Shown: positions 50,209 through 58,042 of the stretch, piece by piece
Layout: each line of letters opens with the position of its first letter
How positions within the stretch are numbered: position 1 is the stretch's first letter
The notes under the pieces: model-generated
What the model was told of the DNA's origin: nothing
Seen by the model: only the letters and a program-made list of their open reading frames with translations
The model's database searches: none
Source: DASZQY01 sp035548515
GTDB lineage: Bacteria > Pseudomonadota > Alphaproteobacteria > Rhizobiales > Kaistiaceae
NCBI GenBank assembly: GCA_035548515.1
Contig: DASZSW010000032.1
Coordinates: 1-64,000, forward strand
Direction of reading: 5' to 3'
Length of the DNA stretch: 64,000 nt
Translations under genes and position numbers: made by a program

Positions 50209-51261
50209 ATGGAACTCGGCGTTTATACCTTCGCGGAAATGTCGCCCGACCCGAAGACGGGCAGGCGCATCGATCCCGCCACGCGTTTCCGCAACTTGAT
50301 GGAGGAAGTCGAACTGGCCGATCAGGTCGGGCTCGACGTGTTCGGCATCGGTGAGCACCACCGGCCGGATTTCGCCGTATCCGCGCCGGCGGTGGCGCTG
50401 GCCGCGGCGGCGGCGCGGACCAAGGCTATCCGCCTGACCAGCGCCGTCAGCGTCATCTCGTCGGACGATCCGGTGCGGGTGTTCGAGGAATTCGCGACAC
50501 TCGATGCCATCTCCAACGGCCGCGCCGAGATCATGGCGGGCCGTGGGTCGTTCATCGAATCGTTCCCGCTGTTCGGCTACGACCTCAAGGACTACGACTC
50601 GCTGTTCGCCGACAAGCTCGATCTGTTGCTGCAGATTCGTGCTGGCGAACGCGTCACGTGGTCGGGCAAGCATCGCGCGCCAATCAACAACCTCGGTGTC
50701 TATCCGAGGCCCGTGCAGAACCCGCTGCCAGTGTGGATCGCGGTCGGTGGCACACCGGAGTCGGTGGTGCGCGCCGGCATGCTTGGTCTGCCGCTCGCAC
50801 TTGCCATCATCGGCGGCGAGCCGGAACGGTTTGCGCCACTGATCGAGCTATACCGCGAGGCCGCGCGGCGCGCTGGTCATGACCCGGCGAAGCTCAAGGT
50901 GGGGATCAACTCGCACGGCTACGTCGGCGACACAGGTCAGCAGGCGCGCGACGAGGCGTTCCCACCGTTTGCCGAGGCCATGACGCGGATCGGGCGGGAG
51001 CGCGGCTGGCCGCCGACAACCCGGGCGCAGTTCGACGCGGGCGCGACGCTGCGCGGAGCAGCTTTCGTAGGCAGCCCGGATGAGGTGGTGGAGAAGATTC
51101 TCTTCCAGCACGAATTCTTCCAGCACGACCGCTTTCTGATTCAGTTCAGTGTCGGCGCGCTGCCGCATGCGCAGCTGATGCATTCGATCGAGCTGTTTGG
51201 GACGAAGGTCGCGCCGGCTGTGCGCAAGGCGCTTGCCGGGCAGGTAAAACCGGGACGGTGA
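50209..51261 (+). CDS. LLM-class flavin-dependent oxidoreductase
   Basis: Luciferase-like TIM-barrel enzyme of 350 residues from MELGVYTFAEMSPD, with AAAGGGGAA upstream. VGLDVFGIGEHHRPDFAVSAPAVALAAAAARTKAIRLTSAVSVISSDDPVRVFEEFATLDAISNGRAEIMAGRGSFIESFPLFGYDL is the FMN/F420-type fold of the alkanal monooxygenase superfamily. VWIAVGGTPESVVRAG and VGSPDEVVEKILFQHEFF are also standard. FMN rather than F420 is expected in this lineage. Substrate unknown. Confidence 0.9.
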   Translation: MELGVYTFAEMSPDPKTGRRIDPATRFRNLMEEVELADQVGLDVFGIGEHHRPDFAVSAPAVALAAAAARTKAIRLTSAVSVISSDDPVRVFEEFATLDAISNGRAEIMAGRGSFIESFPLFGYDLKDYDSLFADKLDLLLQIRAGERVTWSGKHRAPINNLGVYPRPVQNPLPVWIAVGGTPESVVRAGMLGLPLALAIIGGEPERFAPLIELYREAARRAGHDPAKLKVGINSHGYVGDTGQQARDEAFPPFAEAMTRIGRERGWPPTTRAQFDAGATLRGAAFVGSPDEVVEKILFQHEFFQHDRFLIQFSVGALPHAQLMHSIELFGTKVAPAVRKALAGQVKPGR

Positions 51262-51305
51262 GAAATTAGCTCTGCAATAGTCGCGCCCGGATTTCCGGAG
51301 CGGGG

Positions 51306-52139
51306 CTAGTGCTGGCTGTTTCCATTCCCGTTGCCGTTGCCATTGTTCGAGTTGCCGCCGAGCAAGCCGGACACGGCGTTGGTCACGCCTGAAACGGTAT
51401 TGGTGACGCCCGAAACTGTTCCGGTCACTGTGCTGGTTACGGTGCCGACCGTGTTCGTCACGCCGGAGACGGTGCCTGACACGGTGGTGGTCACGCCGGA
51501 GACTGCGCCTCCGACGCTGGCGACAGTCGAGTCCAGAGTGGCGTCGAAGGACGCGGCTGCGTTGGTCTGAGCGTCGACCTTCGTGTTGTCGACCTCGCCG
51601 GTGACCGAAAGCGACGCCGTGGTGCTGACCTGCGCGGTCTGGCCGGGGAGGATGTCGACGCTGCCGCCGCGGTGCGAGTCGGTGACCCCGACACGTCCGC
51701 GGCTGACGGAAACCTGCGCCGCGTTTGGCCCGACCATGACGACGAAGTGCGTGCCCTTCACCAGCGCGGCGAGGAAGGGGGTGTCGACCTCGAAATGCTT
51801 CACGTTCTTGTGCTCGACGTCGAATTCGACCGTGCCGGCGCGTTGGACGATGCGCGTGAAGCCGGACGCGGTGTCGCCAGGAACGGTGATCAGGCTATTC
51901 GGCCCGACGATCATCGTTTCCTTGCCGCGGACGAGCAACACGCGGCCGGAGGAGCCGGTGGTGATGGTCGCGCCGCTGTCGATTTCCCTATCGGGGCCGA
52001 GCGACACGAGGGTGGCCCCCTTCATGTTGATGACGACCTCGCCGGTTGCCTTGTCGACGACCCAGGGCGCGGCAAACGCCGCTGGGACCAAGGCGAACAA
52101 GCCGACGGCGAGCAGCAGAAGCGTGCGCAGTTTTGACAT
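51306..52139 (-). CDS. secreted FecR-domain protein with VSGVTNT repeats
   Basis: Exported protein of 277 residues. A signal peptide (1-23, AFA cleavage) leads to a FecR-like beta domain (about 30-165: TGEVVINMKGATLVSLGPDREIDSGATITTGSSGRVLLVRGKETMIVGPNS ... VEVDTPFLAALVKGTHF-type strands). Residues 203-258 are repeats built on VSGVTNT / GTVTSTV, and the last 15 residues are an Asn-Gly run. In other bacteria a stand-alone FecR domain without a sigma regulator occurs in exported adhesin-like proteins. No sigma factor gene is adjacent. Confidence 0.82.
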   Translation of the reverse strand: MSKLRTLLLLAVGLFALVPAAFAAPWVVDKATGEVVINMKGATLVSLGPDREIDSGATITTGSSGRVLLVRGKETMIVGPNSLITVPGDTASGFTRIVQRAGTVEFDVEHKNVKHFEVDTPFLAALVKGTHFVVMVGPNAAQVSVSRGRVGVTDSHRGGSVDILPGQTAQVSTTASLSVTGEVDNTKVDAQTNAAASFDATLDSTVASVGGAVSGVTTTVSGTVSGVTNTVGTVTSTVTGTVSGVTNTVSGVTNAVSGLLGGNSNNGNGNGNGNSQH

Positions 52140-52298
52140 GCGCCTGACCTAGCTGTCGGGGTGCTGACGAATTGAGAAAAAAATCATTCGAATTTGAGGG
52201 AAATGGGCGGAAGGGCGCGGCAGGCGTCCGAATGTCGGCCTCTGCGAGATTGCTGCTGTCAGGTTCCGGCACGTCTGGCGCCGATGTGTTCAAATCAT

Positions 52299-52318
52299 CA
52301 CAGAACACGTGTTCTGTG
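52299..52318. promoter_or_regulatory. 20-bp perfect palindrome upstream of the Bcr/CflA gene
   Basis: CACAGAACACGTGTTCTGTG reads identically on both strands. It lies 20 bases upstream of a promoter-like pair and 110 bases before the exporter start, so it is a likely operator for a dimeric repressor or activator encoded elsewhere. Confidence 0.65.
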
Positions 52319-52338
52319 TTCGGTGCGGTTCCGAAATG

Positions 52339-52367
52339 TTGCAACGCACAAATCGGCGCTATATAGC
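52339..52367 (+). promoter_or_regulatory. sigma70-like promoter of the Bcr/CflA gene
   Basis: TTGCAA (52339-52344), a 17-base spacer and TATAGC (52362-52367), 61 bases before the ATG at 52429. Inferred from spacing and consensus only. Confidence 0.5.
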
Positions 52368-52428
52368 CTCATTCCCAGCGCGTTCCTTCCTCCCAGACGG
52401 CCCGCGCCACCACCCGAAAGACATTGCT

Positions 52429-53664
52429 ATGAGATCGACTTTCGCACGCAACGCGATCGTGCTCGGCCTTCTGTCGGCCGTTGGCCCGTTCGCCATCGAC
52501 ATGTACCTCCCGGCGTTGCCGACCATCGCTGAGGATTTCCACGCTTCAGCCGCCGCCGCACAGGGAAGCCTCATGGCTTTCTTTCTGGCGGTCGCCCTCT
52601 GCCAGATCATCTACGGCCCGGTGTCGGATTCGTTCGGCCGCAAGGCGCCGCTCTATGTCGGCAGCCTGCTCTACGTGGTTGGTGCGGTCGGTTGCAGCTT
52701 CGCGCCGTCGATCGAATGGCTGATCTTCGCGCGCTTCGTGCAGGGCGTTGGTGCGTGCGCGGGCATGACCATCCCGCGCGCAGTCGTGCGCGATCTGCAC
52801 ACGGGGCATGAGGCGGCGCGCCTGATGTCGCTGCTGATGCTTGTGTTCAGCGTCTCGCCGATCCTGGCGCCGCTGTTCGGCAGCGCGGTGATCGCGTTCG
52901 GCACCTGGCGGGAAATCTTCCTGGCGATGGGCGTCGCGGCGATCCTGGCGCTGTTCCTCGTCATATTCGCGCTGAAGGAGACACGGCCGGCCGAGCAGCG
53001 CATCCCGTTCGATCTCGGCACCATCGCGGCGAGCTACGGCGAGTTGTTCCGCGACCGCCACTATCTCGGCCTGGTGCTGATCGGCGGCTTCGGCATGGCG
53101 AGCTTCTTCGCTTTCCTGTCGGGCTCGTCGTTCGTCTACATCCAGCACTTCGGCTTGTTGCCGTGGCAGTACAGCATCGCGTTCTCGGTGAACGCTGTGG
53201 CGTTCATCGGCATGGCGCAGGCGACCGGATACTTCGGCAAGCGGTTCGGACTGCCGCGCGTGGTGCGCAGTGCGCTGACGTTCTACGTCGTCTCGACCGG
53301 CACGCTGTTCCTGCTCACGATTGCCGGCGTCGACAACATGTACGTGATGGCGGCGCTGCTCTGGGTCGGCTTCGCGGCCATGGGTCTGGTGATCCCGTCG
53401 ACGGCGGCGCTGTCGCTGGAAAACTACGGCCGCACGGCAGGCACGGCGGCGGCTCTGATGGGCACATTGCAACTCGTGGTCGGGGCGGTCGTTGTTGGCC
53501 TCGTAGGCACCTTCTCCAACGGTGGCGTCCTGCCGATGGCGATGGCGATCCTCGCCTGCGCGCTGGTGGCGTTCTTCCTCGGCCTGGCCACGCTCCGCGG
53601 CGCTGCGCCGCGGCCGGTGGAGCTGGAAACCGAGGCTGAGGGTCATCCGCAGCCCGCGGAATAG
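52429..53664 (+). CDS. Bcr/CflA-family MFS drug exporter
   Basis: Twelve-helix exporter of 411 residues from MRSTFARNAIVLGLLSAVGPFAIDMYLPALPTIAEDF, the Bcr/CflA signature (FAIDMYLPALP). GPVSDSFGRKAPLY is motif A, and RFVQGVGACAGMTIPRAVVRDLHTGHEAARLMSLLMLVFSVSPILAPLFGSAV is the conserved region after it. Proteins of this group export bicyclomycin, chloramphenicol, sulfonamides or amino acids. A perfect palindrome and promoter upstream suggest ligand-controlled expression. Confidence 0.9.
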   Translation: MRSTFARNAIVLGLLSAVGPFAIDMYLPALPTIAEDFHASAAAAQGSLMAFFLAVALCQIIYGPVSDSFGRKAPLYVGSLLYVVGAVGCSFAPSIEWLIFARFVQGVGACAGMTIPRAVVRDLHTGHEAARLMSLLMLVFSVSPILAPLFGSAVIAFGTWREIFLAMGVAAILALFLVIFALKETRPAEQRIPFDLGTIAASYGELFRDRHYLGLVLIGGFGMASFFAFLSGSSFVYIQHFGLLPWQYSIAFSVNAVAFIGMAQATGYFGKRFGLPRVVRSALTFYVVSTGTLFLLTIAGVDNMYVMAALLWVGFAAMGLVIPSTAALSLENYGRTAGTAAALMGTLQLVVGAVVVGLVGTFSNGGVLPMAMAILACALVAFFLGLATLRGAAPRPVELETEAEGHPQPAE

Positions 53665-53722
53665 AGGCAAAACAAGCCGGGCGGGGGTGCGTCTCCGCCC
53701 GGAATCGCCTATCTAACCAGCC

Positions 53723-54517
53723 ATGCGCCAGTACCTCGACCTGATGCGCCACGCGCTGGAAGACGGCGTCCGGAAGAACGACCGGACCGGCACCGGCACG
53801 CTTTCCGTCTTCGGCCACCAGATGCGCTTTGACCTCGGCGCCGGCTTCCCGCTGGTGACGACGAAGAAGATTCACCTGAAGTCGGTGATCCACGAGTTGC
53901 TATGGTTCCTGTCCGGCGACACCAACATCCGCTACCTCAAGGACAACGGCGTCCGCATCTGGGACGAGTGGGCCGACGGAAACGGCGACCTCGGTCCGGT
54001 CTATGGCGCGGAGTGGCGCGCCTGGCAGGCGCCGGATGGGCGCGCGATCGACCAGATCAAGGACGTGGTGGATGCGATCAAGCGCAACCCGGATTCGCGG
54101 CGCCTGATCGTCACCGGCTGGAACCCGGCGGACATCGACAAGCAGGCGCTGCCGCCGTGCCACACGCTGTTCCAATTCTACGTGGCCGACGGGAAGCTGT
54201 CGTGCCAGCTCTACCAGCGCTCGGGCGATATTTTCCTCGGCGTGCCGTTCAACATTGCCTCGTACGCGCTGCTCACAATGATGATGGCGCAGGTGACTGG
54301 ACTGAAGCCGGGCGACTTCGTGCACACGTTGGGGGACGCGCACCTCTATCTCAACCACGTCGAGCAGGCGCGGATGCAGTTGACGCGTGAGCCGCGGCCA
54401 TTGCCGACGATGAAGATCAACCCGGACGTCCACTCGATCTTCGATTTCGTCTACGACGACTTCGAGCTTGAAGGATACGACCCGCACCCGCACATCAAGG
54501 CGGAAGTCGCGGTCTAA
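53723..54517 (+). CDS. thyA: thymidylate synthase
   Basis: Methylates dUMP to dTMP using methylene-tetrahydrofolate; 264 residues. MRQYLDLMRHALEDGVRKNDRTGTGTLSVFG, TTKKIHLKSVIHELLWFLSGDTNIRYL, the nucleophilic Cys in ALPPCHTLFQFYV near 146, YQRSGDIFLGVPFNIASYALL and DAHLYLNHVEQ are all intact. It heads the thyA-UPF0114-folA group; the last member regenerates the folate it oxidises. Confidence 0.97.
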   Translation: MRQYLDLMRHALEDGVRKNDRTGTGTLSVFGHQMRFDLGAGFPLVTTKKIHLKSVIHELLWFLSGDTNIRYLKDNGVRIWDEWADGNGDLGPVYGAEWRAWQAPDGRAIDQIKDVVDAIKRNPDSRRLIVTGWNPADIDKQALPPCHTLFQFYVADGKLSCQLYQRSGDIFLGVPFNIASYALLTMMMAQVTGLKPGDFVHTLGDAHLYLNHVEQARMQLTREPRPLPTMKINPDVHSIFDFVYDDFELEGYDPHPHIKAEVAV

Positions 54518-54532
54518 TTACGGGGGCAGGGC

Positions 54533-55045
54533 GTGCAGCAGATCGAAGCCACGATCGAGAAGCTGATCATGTCGGCGCGCTGGATCCTGGTCGTCTTCTA
54601 CGGCGGCCTGGGGCTCGCGTTGATCGTGTATGCCGTTTCGTTCGTCGTAAAGTTCGCCAACATTGCGGCGCACGTCTTCGACTACGGCGAAGAAGAAATG
54701 ATCCTCGCCATGCTGTCGCTGATCGATGCGGCGCTGGTCGCCTCGCTGCTCGTCATGGTGATGATCTCGTCGTACGAGAATTATGTCAGCCGCTTCGAGA
54801 ACGCGGCCAACGAGCTGTCGTGGCTCGGCAAGCTCGATGCCGGCAGTCTCAAGATCAAGGTCGCGTCGTCGATCGTCGCCATCTCTTCGATCCACCTGCT
54901 GCAGATATTCCTCAACCTGTCGCAGTACACGGAGGAGCAAATCCGCTGGGCGACGATCCTGCACATCACGTTCGTGGTGTCGGCGTTGCTGCTCGCGGTG
55001 GTGGACCGCATCTCGTCGAAGACCAAGGAGCCGAAGCAGCCGTGA
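54533..55045 (+). CDS. UPF0114 (YqhA-like) membrane protein
   Basis: Inner-membrane protein of 170 residues from GTG 54533 behind GGGGGCAGGG. It has four hydrophobic helices (ILVVFYGGLGLALIVYAVSFV, MILAMLSLIDAALVASLLVMVMI, IVAISSIHLLQIFL, ILHITFVVSALLLAVVDRI), SARWILV and SYENYVSRFEN motifs typical of UPF0114. Function unknown. It is inserted between thyA and folA, 15 bases after the former, with its stop overlapping folA's GTG. Confidence 0.9.
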   Translation: MQQIEATIEKLIMSARWILVVFYGGLGLALIVYAVSFVVKFANIAAHVFDYGEEEMILAMLSLIDAALVASLLVMVMISSYENYVSRFENAANELSWLGKLDAGSLKIKVASSIVAISSIHLLQIFLNLSQYTEEQIRWATILHITFVVSALLLAVVDRISSKTKEPKQP

Positions 55046-55563
55046 GTCGTCCGCGGCTCTGGCTCGTCGCCGCTGTGGCGCGGAATGGCGTCATTGGCGC
55101 TGCGGGAAAGATGCCGTGGCGCCTTTCCAGCGACCTCAAGCGGTTCAAGGAGCTGACGCTCGGCCATCCCGTCCTCATGGGACACAGGACGTTCGATTCG
55201 ATCGGCAAGCCGTTGCCGGGCAGGCTGAACATCGTGCTGTCGCGTCACGCCGAGACCATGAAGGATGCGGACGGACTGATGTTCGTGCGTGACGTCGATG
55301 TGGCCGTCGATCTGGCGCGCTACTCGGGTAACGACGATCTCATGGTTATCGGCGGCGGCGAGGTTTACGCCGCCACCATTGGTCGCGCGTTCCGGCTCTG
55401 CATCACGCACGTCGACGCGGCTCCCGAGGGCGACACATACTTCCCGGACATCGATCCGGCGGTGTGGAAAAGAACCTGGTCGGAGAGCGTGCCTGCCGGC
55501 GACAAGGACAGCGCGCCGACCACCTACGTGGTTTACGACCGCGTCACGCCACTGGCGGATTAG
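55042..55563 (+). CDS. folA: dihydrofolate reductase
   Basis: Regenerates tetrahydrofolate after thymidylate synthesis; 173 residues from a GTG overlapping the preceding stop (GTGA), with AAGGAG 12 bases upstream. LWLVAAVARNGVIGAAGKMPWRLSSDLKRFKELTLGHPVLMGHRTFDSIGKPLPGRLNIVLSR holds the folate- and NADPH-binding residues (the Asp of SSDLKRFK). LMVIGGGEVYAATI is the second nucleotide motif. Coupled to the UPF0114 gene. Confidence 0.95.
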   Translation: MSRPRLWLVAAVARNGVIGAAGKMPWRLSSDLKRFKELTLGHPVLMGHRTFDSIGKPLPGRLNIVLSRHAETMKDADGLMFVRDVDVAVDLARYSGNDDLMVIGGGEVYAATIGRAFRLCITHVDAAPEGDTYFPDIDPAVWKRTWSESVPAGDKDSAPTTYVVYDRVTPLAD

Positions 55564-55607
55564 TTGAAACTCGCGAATCCGTTACCCACGTGAGCCCAGC
55601 CTTCACG

Positions 55608-55635
55608 TTGCATGGGTGGCCGGGGTTGCTATAAC
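55608..55635 (+). promoter_or_regulatory. promoter of hflK-hflC
   Basis: TTGCAT (55608-55613), a 16-base spacer and TATAAC (55630-55635), about 70 bases before the hflK start. Fits a sigma70-type promoter; no heat-shock consensus is evident. Confidence 0.55.
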
Positions 55636-55703
55636 CCGGGCCGGACACCACGAACCCCGCCGAGGCGCAAATCCCTTGCGCCGACAGTCCCTTAAGGAGC
55701 GCG

Positions 55704-56864
55704 ATGCCCGGTATCATTCACGCCAGCGGTGGCTGGAAAGGCGGCAACGGCGGTCCATGGGGGCAAGGCCCACGCAATACCGGCGGTGGCGGTTCGTCCA
55801 ACCCTCCTGATCTCGAGGAGCTTCTGCGCCGCAGTCAGGACAGGCTCCGCCGGGTACTGCCGGGCGGTGGCGGCGCACGCAACGTCAATCCGGTCACGCT
55901 GATCGCGATCCTGGCGCTGCTCGTCGCCTTCGCTGCGTATTTCTTCTTCACATTCCGTGTCGCGCAGAACGAAGAAGGCGTGGTGCTTCGCTTTGGTTCA
56001 TACAATCGCGATGCACGTCCGGGCCTGAACCTGCGTCTGCCCTATCCGATCGAGACAGTGTTCACGCCGGAGGTGACCACGGTGAACCGTGTCACCATCG
56101 GCCAGGACGATCGCGGCAGCGGGCGCGATATACCGGAAGAGTCGCTGATGCTCACCGGCGACGAGAACATCGTCGACATCGACTTCACCGTGTTCTGGAA
56201 GATCAACGACGCGGCGAAGTACGTCTTCAACATGCAGGACCCCGACGGCACCGTGAAGGCGGTGGCGGAGAGCGCGATGCGCGAGGTGATCGGCCAGTCC
56301 GACATCGCGGCCGTGCTTACGCAGGCCCGGCAGATCACCGAGACCAACGTACAGGCGCTGATCCAGCAGACGCTGGACCAATTCGGCGCCGGCATTGAAA
56401 TTCGGCAGGTGCAACTGCTGAAAGTCGACCCGCCGGCGGACGTTATCGCATCATTCCGCGACGTCCAGGCCGCCCGCGCCGATCAGGAGCGCATCCAGAA
56501 CGAGGCGCAGACGTACGCCAACCGCGTGGTGCCAGAAGCGCGCGGCCGGGCCTCGCAGATCACGGAGGCGGCCACCGCCTACCGCGACCAGGTTATCGCC
56601 GAGGCGAAGGGCCAGGCGGAGCGCTTCGACAAGGTCTACCAGAGCTACAAGTCGTCGCCCGACGTGACGCGCCGACGCATGTACCTGGAAACGATGGAGC
56701 AGGTGCTGGGCGGCGTCGACAAGGTCATCATCGACGACAAAGCTGCCGGCAGCTCAGGCGTCGTGCCGTACCTGCCGCTCGATCAACTGGCGCCCTCGAC
56801 GCGGCCGGCCGCGCCGCCTGCCGCCGCGACCACCACAACCACGACGACGGGAGACGGCCAATGA
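55704..56864 (+). CDS. hflK: FtsH protease regulator HflK
   Basis: SPFH-domain membrane protein of 386 residues; AAGGAG precedes the ATG. A Gly/Pro/Asn-rich cytoplasmic N-terminus leads to one transmembrane helix (LIAILALLVAFAAYFFFTF, about 67-85), then the SPFH domain (VAQNEEGVVLRFGSYNRDARPGLNLRLPYPIETV) and a coiled coil (QAARADQERIQNEAQTYANRVVPEARG). With HflC it forms the large periplasmic cage that controls FtsH. The stop overlaps hflC (ATGA). Confidence 0.95.
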   Translation: MPGIIHASGGWKGGNGGPWGQGPRNTGGGGSSNPPDLEELLRRSQDRLRRVLPGGGGARNVNPVTLIAILALLVAFAAYFFFTFRVAQNEEGVVLRFGSYNRDARPGLNLRLPYPIETVFTPEVTTVNRVTIGQDDRGSGRDIPEESLMLTGDENIVDIDFTVFWKINDAAKYVFNMQDPDGTVKAVAESAMREVIGQSDIAAVLTQARQITETNVQALIQQTLDQFGAGIEIRQVQLLKVDPPADVIASFRDVQAARADQERIQNEAQTYANRVVPEARGRASQITEAATAYRDQVIAEAKGQAERFDKVYQSYKSSPDVTRRRMYLETMEQVLGGVDKVIIDDKAAGSSGVVPYLPLDQLAPSTRPAAPPAAATTTTTTTGDGQ

Positions 56865-57793
56865 GGCGGACGATCTTCTCCGGCGTCGGGCTGGTGATCC
56901 TCGCGGCGATCGCCTTCCTGCTCTACCTCAGCCTGTTCGTCGTCGATCAGCGGCAACAGGCCCTCGTGCTGCGTTTCGGTCAGGTTGTCGCGCCGCTTGG
57001 CGGCGACCTTCAGCCGATCACGGCTCCCGGCCTCTACTACAAGCTGCCGCTGATCGATAATGTCGTCTACTTCGAGAAGCGCATTCTCGATCTCGACTCT
57101 CCGCCGCTGGAGGTGATCGCGTCGGACCAGAAGCGGCTCGTCGTCGATGCCTTCGGCCGATACAAGATCGTCAATCCGCTGCTGTTCTATCAAGCGGCAG
57201 GAAGCGAGGAGGAGGCACGCGATCGTCTGTCGTCCATCCTCAACTCGGCGATCCGCCGTGTGCTCGGTGACGCGACGTTCATCCAACTGGTGCGCGACGA
57301 ACGTGCCACGCTGATGCAGAAGATCACCGAGCAGGTCGATCACGAGGCCCAGGGCTTCGGCATCCAGATGGTCGACGTGAAGATCCGCCGCGCCGACCTG
57401 CCGGCGGAGAACAGCCAGGCCATTTACCAGCGCATGCAGACGGAGCGGCAGCGGCAGGCTACCGAAATCCGTGCGCAGGGCGAGCAGGCGGCGCGGCGCA
57501 TCCGCGCCGAGGCTGACCGGCAGGCGACCGTCATCGTGGCGGAAGCGAACGGCGAGGCGTCGCGGCTCCAGGGCGATGGCGAAGCCGAACGCAACCGTAT
57601 CTTTGCGCAGGCGTACGGCCAGGATCCCGACTTCTTCGGCTTCTACCGGTCGATGCTCGCCTATCAGGCGGGATTGAAGCCGGGCTCGACGCGTCTGCTC
57701 ATCTCGCCGGATTCGGAATTCTTCCGGTATTTCGGCAGCGATGCAGGCGGGGCGGCTGCTGCGCCTCCCGCGGCCAAGCCCGCAACGCCATAG
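56861..57793 (+). CDS. hflC: FtsH protease regulator HflC
   Basis: Partner of HflK, 310 residues. An N-terminal membrane anchor (IFSGVGLVILAAIAFLLYLSLFVV) is followed by the SPFH domain (DQRQQALVLRFGQVVAPLGGDLQPITAPGLYYKLPLIDNVVYFEKRILDLD) and a coiled-coil segment (YQRMQTERQRQATEIRAQGEQAARRIRAEADRQATVIVAEA). FRYFGSDAG near the end is typical. Coupled to hflK; degP follows after a repeat-filled gap. Confidence 0.95.
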   Translation: MRRTIFSGVGLVILAAIAFLLYLSLFVVDQRQQALVLRFGQVVAPLGGDLQPITAPGLYYKLPLIDNVVYFEKRILDLDSPPLEVIASDQKRLVVDAFGRYKIVNPLLFYQAAGSEEEARDRLSSILNSAIRRVLGDATFIQLVRDERATLMQKITEQVDHEAQGFGIQMVDVKIRRADLPAENSQAIYQRMQTERQRQATEIRAQGEQAARRIRAEADRQATVIVAEANGEASRLQGDGEAERNRIFAQAYGQDPDFFGFYRSMLAYQAGLKPGSTRLLISPDSEFFRYFGSDAGGAAAAPPAAKPATP

Positions 57794-57833
57794 TCGGTAG
57801 GCGATCAGCCGACGACGCTGACCCACTATTCTA

Positions 57834-57919
57834 TCCCCGCGAAGGCGGGGATTCAGTAGCCTCCGTCATGTCAGAAGTCGCGGCGACGGCGGATACTGGG
57901 TCCCCGCCTTCGCGGGGAC
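57834..57919. repeat. paired GC-rich hairpins between hflC and degP
   Basis: TCCCCGC-GAAG-GCGGGGA (57834-57851) and GTCCCCGC-CTTC-GCGGGGAC (57900-57919) are each perfect hairpins and complementary to each other. CCCCGCGAAGGCGGGG is a common dispersed alphaproteobacterial palindrome. The element may separate hflKC from degP expression. Confidence 0.75.
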
Positions 57920-58042
57920 GACACGGGCGGCACCCCCGCTCGCGGAAAAGTGGCCGCGAAGTTGGTCGCTTTTCCGCCCCAGTTCGCGCATGATTGTTGG
58001 GCGAGGGCGGCGCTGCCGGCCGCCGCGAGGAGCTCGTTTTCC

